Program-made: the position numbers and the translations under genes
Assembly: GCF_016741785.1 (NCBI RefSeq)
Contig: NZ_JAERRL010000009.1
Location: 62,001 to 126,000 of the forward strand
Length of the DNA: 64,000 nucleotides
From: Streptomyces sp. 7-21
GTDB lineage: Bacteria > Actinomycetota > Actinomycetes > Streptomycetales > Streptomycetaceae
Direction: 5' to 3'
Notes under the pieces: generated by a model
Databases searched by the model: none
Told to the model about the DNA's origin: nothing
Seen by the model: only the letters and a program-made list of their open reading frames with translations
Shown: one piece after another, positions 42,842-50,300 of the stretch
Layout of the letters: each line of letters opens with the position of its first letter
How positions within the stretch are numbered: the stretch's first letter is position 1

Positions 42842-43554
42842 GGCGTCGCCTCCGTGAGCAGCTCCCCGGCATCGGCGACGACCACGTCGGCGCCGTGCGC
42901 GCGCAGGCCCTCGGCCGCCGCCGGATTCGCGGGGTCCCGGTTGACCCCGACGACCAGCGCGAACCCTCCCCGCCGCCCGGCCGCCACGCCGGCCAGCGCG
43001 TCCTCCACGACGGCGGTCTCGGGCGGCTCCGCGCCCAGACGGCGCGCCGCCTCGGTGAACAGCGCGGGCTCCGGCTTGCCGGGCAGCCGCAGCCGCGCCG
43101 CGTCGTTGCCGTCCACGACGGTCTGCAGCAGCGACCGGACGCCCGCGCACGCCAGCAGGTCCCGGGCGTGCCGCGAGGCGGACACGGCGGCGCAGCGGAC
43201 CCGCGCGTCGTGGAGCGCGCACAGCAGGCGGACCGCGCCGGACAGCGCCTCGATGCCCTGCTCATGCAGCAGGCGGACGAACTCCTCCTCCTTGCGTGCC
43301 GCCGTGGCGCTGACGGTGGCGGGGTCGTCGATGCCGCGGGCGGCGAGGAAGGCGGCGGCCCCGTCGTGGCGGGACTTGCCGTCCACGTGCGTGCGGTAGT
43401 CCGCGTCCTGGTCGAAGGGCGGGTCCACCCCGGGGCAGGCGTCGAAGGCCGCTTTCCACGCGGTCGCGTGCAGCCCGGCGGAATCGATGATCACGCCGTC
43501 GGTGTCGAACACCACCGCCCGGCACGCCCACAGCTTGGCTGGTCCGGTCCGCAC
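42838..43554 (-). CDS. HAD-family hydrolase, beta-phosphoglucomutase-like
   Basis: This 238-residue protein has the HAD nucleophile motif VVFDTDGVIIDS with the catalytic aspartate pair, a helical cap, the serine motif VSASRHARD and the lysine/acid motifs PGKPEPALF and VVEDALAGVAAG. Coupling to a GH65 phosphorylase by a 4-nt overlap is the usual arrangement for beta-phosphoglucomutase. Some homologues are trehalose- or sugar-phosphate phosphatases. The GTG at 43554 has AAAGGA six bases upstream. Confidence 0.83.
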   Translation of the reverse strand: MRTGPAKLWACRAVVFDTDGVIIDSAGLHATAWKAAFDACPGVDPPFDQDADYRTHVDGKSRHDGAAAFLAARGIDDPATVSATAARKEEEFVRLLHEQGIEALSGAVRLLCALHDARVRCAAVSASRHARDLLACAGVRSLLQTVVDGNDAARLRLPGKPEPALFTEAARRLGAEPPETAVVEDALAGVAAGRRGGFALVVGVNRDPANPAAAEGLRAHGADVVVADAGELLTEATP

Positions 43555-43654
43555 AGGGTGTCCTTTCGCCGGATGCCCCCGGGTCGCCTGGCCGCCCCCG
43601 TTTTCCATGGGAACCCGGACCGGGCCCGCTGGCAAACCGCCGGCGGGACGCCCG

Positions 43655-44332
43655 TCAGCCGAAGCGGAGGCGCCGCCCGGTGACGCGGACCGGGTCGATC
43701 CGCAGCCAGAGGTTCCGGTCGCCGCGGGCCCAGGGCTCGTTCGCCTTCTCCGCGAGGCGCCCGAGGGCCTCGGCTTCGTCGATGAGGTGGGCCGGGCCGG
43801 CGACCTGCACGCTCCACCCGACGGTGAGCGCCTCGTCGAGCTGGTCCACCTCGAAGGCGACCTCCTCGCCGTCACCGTGTGACGGCGTGGCCCCCGGCTG
43901 GGTGCGGAAGACGATCACGCCGCCGGTGAACGTGTACGTCACGGGCACGATGGCCGGCCCCTCGGGCGTGGAGACGGCGAGGCGCCCGACGCTGTGCCCC
44001 GCCAACAGCCGGTGGCACTCCTCGGTGTCCAGGACCTCCAGCTCGCCCCGGTGCGCGGGCGGCTCGGGTGAGGAGGACGCGGCGACGCCGCTGAGTCCGG
44101 CCACGGTCGTCTGCAGGGCGCGGGCGACACGGGTGAGCGAGGGGAGCGTCGGGGACGCGGCCTCTTCCTCCAGGTAGCGCAGGTACTCCGGGGCGATGCC
44201 CGCGCGCTTGGCCACCTCGGTCCGGCTGAGGCCCAGCTGCTCGCGGCGCAGGGCGACCCGGCGCCCGACGTCGCTGCGGTGGTTGCGGTTCGCGTCCGGT
44301 CCGCCGCCCGAGGCGTATGGGGTTGCAGGCAC
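43655..44332 (-). CDS. XRE helix-turn-helix fused to a PNPOx-like split-barrel domain
   Basis: This 225-residue protein joins an N-terminal XRE helix-turn-helix (RRVALRREQLGLSRTEVAKR onward, residues about 25-80) to a C-terminal pyridoxamine-phosphate-oxidase-like FMN split barrel (RLAVSTPEGPAIVPVTYTF onward). Such fusions are common in Streptomyces, and the barrel may bind FMN, F420 or heme as a redox or light sensor. The regulated genes are unknown; the phosphorylase/HAD pair downstream on the same strand is one candidate. The GTG at 44332 with GGAGG in front is the chosen start. Confidence 0.82.
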   Translation of the reverse strand: MPATPYASGGGPDANRNHRSDVGRRVALRREQLGLSRTEVAKRAGIAPEYLRYLEEEAASPTLPSLTRVARALQTTVAGLSGVAASSSPEPPAHRGELEVLDTEECHRLLAGHSVGRLAVSTPEGPAIVPVTYTFTGGVIVFRTQPGATPSHGDGEEVAFEVDQLDEALTVGWSVQVAGPAHLIDEAEALGRLAEKANEPWARGDRNLWLRIDPVRVTGRRLRFG

Positions 44333-44444
44333 GTGTCCTCCACCTCCCGGGTGAGGGTGCTCCGTCCCAGGATCACCGAGCACGGCGGCGGGCGCGAGCC
44401 GGAGCGGGCGCCGCCGCCAGGCGCGGGTGGCGCGGCGGACGGGA

Positions 44445-44521
44445 CGGCGGGCCCGCGCGGTGCAGCCGCGCGGGCCCGCCGCAGGTGCCTGAGAGATCTC
44501 AGCGGCCTGCGGAACCGCAGG
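44445..44521 (-). terminator. Three tandem hairpins ending the CBM2 xylanase transcript
   Basis: On the minus strand, after the xylanase stop, come CCTGCGG-TT-CCGCAGG (44506-44521), then CTGAG-ATCT-CTCAG, then a perfect 16-bp stem pairing 44445-44460 with 44466-44481 around a five-base loop. The last is a strong terminator. The array lies upstream of the HTH/split-barrel gene and may isolate it from xylanase transcription. The remaining gap (44333-44444) holds no gene. Confidence 0.7.
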
Positions 44522-44556
44522 GCGTACGGAGAGTTACCTCAGGGCCGGGCCGGCGG

Positions 44557-45999
44557 TCACGCCGTGGCGCAGGGGGCGCCGTTCAGCGTGATCTGCGGCG
44601 TGTCGTACGTGGCGCCGCTGTCGGTCTGGAAGCCGAAGCTCAGCGTGCCGCCGGCGGGCACGGAGCCGTTGTACGGGGCGTTGGTCGCGGTCACCTGGGT
44701 GCCGCTCTGGCTGACCTGGGCGTTCCAGCCGCTGGTGACGGAGCCGGCGGGCAGCGAGAACTCGACCGTCCAGCCGCTGAGGGCCTGCTCGGTGGTGACG
44801 CTCACCTCGACTACAGAGCCCTGGTTCCAGCGGTTGACCACGCTGTAGGTGGCGGCGCACCCCTCGGGCTCCGGCCCGGGCTCCTCGCCGCCGTCATCCC
44901 CGCCGTCGTCACCGCCGTCATCCCCGCCGTCGTCACCGCCGCCGAACGCCTCCAGCATCGCGTAGTAGGCGGGCTTGGCCTGGTAGTTGTCGTCGTACAG
45001 GCAGGCGGCTCCCTCACCCGGGAAGACGTCCGGGACCCAGGAGTCGCGGTCGCTGATGCCCCAGACGGTCACGCCCACGCAGCCGTCCACGGCCAGGCAG
45101 ACCTCGGTGACCTCGGCGAACTGCTCGGCCTGGCGCTGGAGCTCGGCCTGGTCGGCGGGCATCGGGATGCGGATGTCCAGCTCCGTGATGATCACTTCGA
45201 GGCCGAGGTCGACGAAGCGCTGGAGGTTGGACTGGAAGCTGCCGGGGATCTGGTCGAGGATCAGGTGGGACTGGAAGCCGACGCAGTCGATCGGCACGCC
45301 CTGCTGAAGCAGCGAGCTGACCAGCTGGTAGAGGCCGTCGCTCTTCGCGTTGATGGCCTCGATGTTGTAGTCGTTGATGCACAGCTTGGCGTCGGGGTCG
45401 GCGGCGTCCGCGACCCGGAAGGCGTCGGCGATGTACTGCTGGCCCAGGGTCTGCTGGAAGACCGACTGCCGCAGCGTGCCGTCCTCGTTGAACGCCTCGT
45501 TGACGACGTCCCAGTACGCCACGTCGCCCGCGTAGTGGCTGACCACCTCGGTGATGTGCTCGGTCATCACCGCGTTCAGCTGCTCGGCGTTGAAGCCGCC
45601 GTTGGACACCCAGGACGGCAGCTGGCTGTGCCACACCAGCGTGTGGCCGTACACCTGCTGGTTGTTCTGCTGGGCGAAGTCCACCAGGCGGTCTCCGCCG
45701 GAGAAGTTGAAATTGCCCCGGCTCGGCTGGATGGTCTCCCACTTCATGACGTTCTCCGCGGTGACGCTGGAGAACTCGCGCGAGGCGATGCTGGTGTAGG
45801 TGGGATTGCTGAGCAGGCCGTCGTTGATGGCCGTGCCGGCGAAGCGGCCCTGCGCCGCGGCCGCGTCGCGCAGCGTGCTCTGGAGCGGTGCGGCGTCCCG
45901 CTCCGCCTGCTCCGCGTGCGCGGTTCCGGTCAGCACGGCCCCTGTCAGCAGCGCGCCGGCCGCGAACGCGGCCGCGGTTCTTCGCATCAGGGAAGACAT
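44557..45999 (-). CDS. Secreted endo-1,4-beta-xylanase, GH10 with CBM2
   Basis: This 480-residue xylanase cuts the xylan backbone outside the cell. After a signal peptide ending near TAHA (residue 29) comes a GH10 barrel with acid/base E168 in DVVNEAF and nucleophile E273 in ITELDIRI. An Asp/Gly linker (about 353-383) and a C-terminal CBM2 that binds cellulose or xylan follow. CBM2's terminal cysteines are visible (GCAATYSV near its start and APCATA at the end). AAGGA lies five bases before the ATG. Promoter and operator are in the gap upstream (46000-46178). Confidence 0.95.
   Translation of the reverse strand: MSSLMRRTAAAFAAGALLTGAVLTGTAHAEQAERDAAPLQSTLRDAAAAQGRFAGTAINDGLLSNPTYTSIASREFSSVTAENVMKWETIQPSRGNFNFSGGDRLVDFAQQNNQQVYGHTLVWHSQLPSWVSNGGFNAEQLNAVMTEHITEVVSHYAGDVAYWDVVNEAFNEDGTLRQSVFQQTLGQQYIADAFRVADAADPDAKLCINDYNIEAINAKSDGLYQLVSSLLQQGVPIDCVGFQSHLILDQIPGSFQSNLQRFVDLGLEVIITELDIRIPMPADQAELQRQAEQFAEVTEVCLAVDGCVGVTVWGISDRDSWVPDVFPGEGAACLYDDNYQAKPAYYAMLEAFGGGDDGGDDGGDDGGDDGGEEPGPEPEGCAATYSVVNRWNQGSVVEVSVTTEQALSGWTVEFSLPAGSVTSGWNAQVSQSGTQVTATNAPYNGSVPAGGTLSFGFQTDSGATYDTPQITLNGAPCATA
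44891..44938 (-). repeat. Two 24-bp repeats in the xylanase linker
   Basis: A 24-bp unit occurs twice in direct succession (44891-44914 and 44915-44938). With flanking partial copies it encodes the repeated Gly-Gly-Asp-Asp linker between the GH10 and CBM2 domains. Repeat number can change linker length without altering the frame. Confidence 0.8.
45565..45711 (-). repeat. 147-bp stretch identical to 46809-46955 in the second xylanase
   Basis: All 147 bases match those at 46809-46955 exactly, including synonymous positions, while flanking parts of the two xylanase genes differ at many codons. It covers the conserved segment from about INFSGGDRLVDFAQ to LNAVM. This suggests recent gene conversion between the two xylanases. 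Confidence 0.8.
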
Positions 46000-46045
46000 G
46001 AAGATCCTTTGCCCTTTCCGGTCAGCCCCCGCAGTTGACGTGACC

Positions 46046-46074
46046 GTTGTAAAGGGGGGTTACCGGGCCGTCAA
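46046..46074 (-). promoter_or_regulatory. Promoter of the CBM2 xylanase gene
   Basis: On the minus strand TTGACG (46069-46074) and TACAAC (46046-46051) are separated by 17 bases, a near-ideal vegetative promoter. Transcription would start about 40 bases before the ATG at 45999. Confidence 0.7.
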
Positions 46075-46076
46075 TC

Positions 46077-46105
46077 CTTCCGGAAGAAGTCCGCAAAAAT
46101 TTCGA
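46077..46105 (-). promoter_or_regulatory. BxlR-type operator upstream of the CBM2 xylanase
   Basis: TCGAAATTTTTGCGG (46091-46105, minus strand) aligns with the palindromic element found at four other xylan genes here. It ends 16 bases upstream of the -35 box. A perfect palindrome CTTCCGGAAG (46077-46086) lies between them. Binding by the LacI-type regulator at 55317 is inferred. Confidence 0.5.
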
Positions 46106-46178
46106 CCCCGCCCGGCGCCAAGGAGGGAGGAAAGGCCGGGCGGGGTCAGGTGCGGCGGAGTTGTTCAGCTGGGAGCGC

Positions 46179-47246
46179 TCATCCGCCGAACCCAGTCAGG
46201 ATGCCGTCGTAGGCCGGCTTGGGCTGGAGGTACTCGTCCCACGGGCAGGCCGCGCCGTAGCCCGGGAACGTACCGGGCACCCAGGAGTCGGCGTCGCTGA
46301 TGCCCCAGACGGTCACGCCCGCGCAGCCGGAGACGGCCACGCACGAGGAGACCACCTGCTGGTACTGCTCGGCCTGCCGCTGCAGGTCGGAGGAGTCAGC
46401 CGGGTCCTGGATCCGGATGTCCAGCTCGGTGACGATGACCTCCAGGCCCAGGTCGGAGAACCGCTGGAGGTTCTCCTGGTAGTCACTGGGCAGCTGGTCG
46501 AGGATCAGGTGGGACTGGAACCCGACGCAGTCGATCGGCACGCCCTGGTCCAGCAGCGAGCTGACCAGGTCGTACATCGCGTTGCTCTTGGCGTTGATGC
46601 CGTCGGTGCTGTAGTCGTTGATGCACAGCTTGGCGTTGGGGTCCGCGGCGTCCGCGGCCCGGAACGCGTTGGCGATGTACTCCTCGCCGATCGTCTGCTG
46701 GAAGACCGACTGCCGCAGCGTGCCGTCGTCGTTGAACGCCTCGTTCACGACGTCCCAGTAGGCGACCTGGCCGGCGTAGTGGCTGACCACCTCGGTGATG
46801 TGGTTCTCCATCACCGCGTTCAGCTGCTCGGCGTTGAAGCCGCCGTTGGACACCCAGGACGGCAGCTGGCTGTGCCACACCAGCGTGTGGCCGTACACCT
46901 GCTGGTTGTTCTGCTGGGCGAAGTCCACCAGGCGGTCTCCGCCGGAGAAGTTGAAGTTGCCCTGGCTGGGCTGGACGGTGTCCCACTTCATGACGTTCTC
47001 CGCGGTGACGCTGGAGAACTCCGAGGCGACTATGGAGCTGTAGTTACCGTCATAGAGCCTTCCGTCGTTGACGGCCGTGCCGACGAACCTGCCGCTGGCT
47101 GAGGCGGCGTCGCGGAGCGTCTCGGCCTGCTGGACCGAGGGCCCCTGGGAAGTGTCCTCCTGTGCCTGTGCGCTGCCGTAGACCGCGCCCGCGACGAGCG
47201 TCGCGGCCGCGGCGGCGATGGCTGCCCGGCGCACGTGGGGAGACAT
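46179..47246 (-). CDS. Secreted endo-1,4-beta-xylanase, GH10 without binding module
   Basis: This 355-residue xylanase is a paralogue of the CBM2 enzyme, ending just after the GH10 barrel. A signal peptide reaches about AQA (residue 28); the acid/base is E169 in DVVNEAF and the nucleophile E274 in TELDIRIQ. The lack of a carbohydrate-binding module suggests it favours soluble xylan or oligosaccharides. AAGGGGA lies six bases before the ATG. Its promoter lies at 47294-47323 and its operator at 47340-47354, inside the end of the neighbouring ATPase gene. Confidence 0.95.
   Translation of the reverse strand: MSPHVRRAAIAAAAATLVAGAVYGSAQAQEDTSQGPSVQQAETLRDAASASGRFVGTAVNDGRLYDGNYSSIVASEFSSVTAENVMKWDTVQPSQGNFNFSGGDRLVDFAQQNNQQVYGHTLVWHSQLPSWVSNGGFNAEQLNAVMENHITEVVSHYAGQVAYWDVVNEAFNDDGTLRQSVFQQTIGEEYIANAFRAADAADPNAKLCINDYSTDGINAKSNAMYDLVSSLLDQGVPIDCVGFQSHLILDQLPSDYQENLQRFSDLGLEVIVTELDIRIQDPADSSDLQRQAEQYQQVVSSCVAVSGCAGVTVWGISDADSWVPGTFPGYGAACPWDEYLQPKPAYDGILTGFGG
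46809..46955 (-). repeat. 147-bp stretch identical to 45565-45711 in the first xylanase
   Basis: This is the partner of the identical 147-bp tract in the CBM2 xylanase gene. Both copies are in the same frame and orientation, 1244 bases apart. Confidence 0.8.
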
Positions 47247-47293
47247 GGGAGGTCCCCTTTCTTGTCATGCCCCCGCTGGCTTGACGTCCCCCG

Positions 47294-47323
47294 TTTCTAG
47301 GTGCGCCCGACCAGGCCAGTCAA
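47294..47323 (-). promoter_or_regulatory. Promoter of the module-free xylanase gene
   Basis: On the minus strand TTGACT (47318-47323) and TAGAAA (47294-47299) are 18 bases apart. The -35 lies just beyond the stop codon of the ATPase gene at 47326, so xylanase transcription can be independent of it. Confidence 0.65.
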
Positions 47324-47325
47324 CC

Positions 47326-50300
47326 CTACCGGAACACCTCCGAAAAACTTTCGGCAGGAGTGGCGGCGGCATCGCGTACCTCGCGGCGGTATGTCTGTTT
47401 GATCTCCTCCCACCGCGCGGCCTGCTCCGGGGTGAGCCGGCCGCGCAGCTCCGCCAGCTTCAGCAGGTTCGCCTCCGCGCCCGTCGTCAGGGTCTGCGCC
47501 TCCGCCTGGTAGTGGTCGTCGATGACGGCCTCGATCTCCTCCTCGTTCATCACCGGCACCAGCCGCTCGGCCATCCTGCTGGTGTCCCGGTACGAGCCCT
47601 GGAGCAGGAACGGCGGCTCGGTGCGGTGCGCGTCCGCCTGGGTGGCGGAGGCGATGTAGGCGGCGTTGACCCGCAGCGCCGTCTCCCGGACCCGCAGCAG
47701 GCCGCGCAGCACGGACACCACCCGCTCCAGCTCCGCCGGCGGGTACGGGTGCGCCAGCTGGTCGGCGGTCACGCTGGTGTCGCCGCCCGCGAGCCGCGTC
47801 AGCAGCTCGATGTCACGCCGCTCCCGCCCGGCCAGCGGCGCCAGCACCGGGTTCGACGTCAGCGCGTTCTCCACGTGGCTGAGCGCGAACAGCTCCTCCC
47901 GGCCGGTCAGCACCTCGCCGAGGTTCCACACGTCGGCGCGGTTGGCGAGCATGTCCGGCACCCGGAACCGCGTCCCCGACTCGGTGAACGGGTTGCCGGC
48001 CATACACACCGCGAAGCGCTTGCCGCGCAGGTCGTGGGTGACGGGCTCGCCGTCGGCCACCCGCACCCCGTCCACGCGCCGCTGCGCGTCGCACAACGGG
48101 ATGAAACGCTGCAGCAGCTCCGGCGAGGTGTGCTGGATGTCGTCCAGGTAGAGCAGGACGTTGTTGCCCATCTCCAGGCCGAAGTTGATCTTCTCGACCT
48201 CACGCCGGGCCGCCGCGTCCGGCGCCGCCGCCGGGTCGAGCGAGGTCGTGCCGTGGCCCAGCGAGGGCCCGTCCACCTTGACGAACACCAGCCCCAGCCG
48301 CGCCGCCAGGTACTCCATCAGCGTCGTCTTGCCGTAGCCGGGCGGCGACAGCAGGAGCAGCAGGCCCTGCCGGTCGGTGCGCTGCTCCTGTCCCGCCGCG
48401 CCGAGCTGCTTGGCGAAGTTGTCGCCGATAAGCGGCAGGTAGACCTCGTCCAGCAGCCGGTTGCGCACGAACGCCGGCATCACCCGCGGCCGGAACGCGT
48501 CCAGCCGCAGGCGGCGCCGCTCCGCCTCCAGCAGAGCGTTCCGCTGCCGCACGTACGCCCGGTGGGCGGGCACCCGCTCGGTGCGGAACTCCTCGGTGCG
48601 GGACAGGAACTCATCCAGCCGGATGGTCAGCCGGCCGCCGTCGATCCGCGGGTGGACGCCAAGCAGCCCGGTGACCTCCTCGCACAGCGGCGCGTCGATC
48701 ACCCGGTGCGCCAGCTCCCCGCGGCACAGCTCCACGGCGACCGCCTCCGGCAGCTCGGTCGTCTCGCGCCCCGCCGAGGCGGCGAACGCGCCGAGCCAGG
48801 CGTGCGCCAGCTGCCACCTCGCGGCGAGCGCGGCGGGCCCTTCCCCGAGCGCGGCGAGGTCCTGCGCGAACTCCTTGGCGCCCGCCGTGCCGAGCGCGGC
48901 CCCGAAGTCGTCCAGCAGCGCCCGCGCCGCCGGGCTGACGGCGAACGCCGGGCGGCTGGCGGCCAGTTCCTCCACCAGGTAGCCGCCCACGGCCGCTGCC
49001 GCGCGGCCACCGGGCGCCGCGTCCGGCACCGCACCGGACAGGAACTCCCCCGCCGCAGTCGCCAGTTCGCCGGCCAGCTCGGCGAGCGCCGCTTCGGCAC
49101 CGAACGTCTCCCGCGCCCGCGCCAGCGACTGCGCCCGCACGCTCAGCGCCGCCCGCTCCGACGCCGTCGTGCCGTGCGCCCAGAACAGCTGCGCGGCGGC
49201 CCGCACGTGCGGGGGGTACCGCAGCAGCCCGGCCGCCTCGCGCAGCCGCAGCACGGCGGCCAGGATCAGCGCGGCGTCGTGGTCGTGCACCCCCCGGTCG
49301 TAGCCCTCGTCGTACGCGGCCTCCGCCGCCCGCCGCGCCGCCGCCGCCAGGTCGCCGCCGGTCTGCCCCGCCGCCAGCATCGAGGCCGCCAGGTGCTCGG
49401 CCCGGTACACCTCGGGCGACTCGGACGGCAGCGGCTGGTCCCAGAACGGCCGGGTCCCGGCGAACGCCGGGTCGGTGACCGGCGCGCGGTAGTCGGTGCC
49501 GGTCACCGCCAGCGACAGGCCGCCGTCGTGCGGCACCAGCGTCAGGTCGAAGGGCTGGGAGGTCACGGTGAAGCGGTGGCGCCCCAGCCGCAGCGTGCCG
49601 TCCGCGCCGATCAGGTCCATCCGGTCGCGCAGCGCCCGCCCGGCCTCCTGGCGGATGGCCTTCAGCCGGCCCTCCAGCTCGTCGGCGCGCACGGTCGCGC
49701 CCAGCTCGCGCAGTTCACCCGCCGTGGCGGTGACGCGGGCGACGAGCGGGTCGGTCGCGAAGTAGGCGTTGACCTCGTCGAGTCCGCCGAGCGAGGTGGC
49801 GCGGCGGCTGACGGTCCGCAGGATGCGTTCAGCGGACTCCGCCAGCCGTTCCGCCTGCCGCTCCCGCTCGTCCAGCCGCGCCTGCTTGCGGGCGGCGAAC
49901 GTCTCGTAGATCTCCTCGCGCTGCTCGGCCAGCCGCGCCAGGAAGTCGTCGAAGTGCCCGAACCGCGCCTCCAGGTTCTCCAGCTGCAACAGCAGGCGGC
50001 CCAGCTGCTCGTCGCACTCCTCGGGCGTGGTCGCGGCGGCCAGCGCCCCGGTCACGGCCTGCCCCAGCAGCGCGAACTCCGCGGCGAACTCGGCGCGTCC
50101 CTCCGACTCCAGCAGCTCCCGGCGGCGCCCGTCGAGCACGGCGCGGGCGCGGTTGAGCGCCGCCATCACCTCGCCCAGCCGCTCCAGCAGGCCGGTGCGG
50201 ACCTCGGCGTCGGCGATGTCGAGGCCGCCGACGACGTCGGTGACGGCGCGCAGCGACTCCCCGTGCGCCTCGGCCTCCTCGGCCAGCGGTTCCAGCGCGG

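Noticed and set aside
44490..44560. A possible glycine riboswitch on the minus strand (ATCTCTCAGGCACC looks like its 3' motif)
   Set aside because: It follows a xylanase stop codon, the other conserved aptamer segments are missing, and the bases are fully explained by three simple hairpins.
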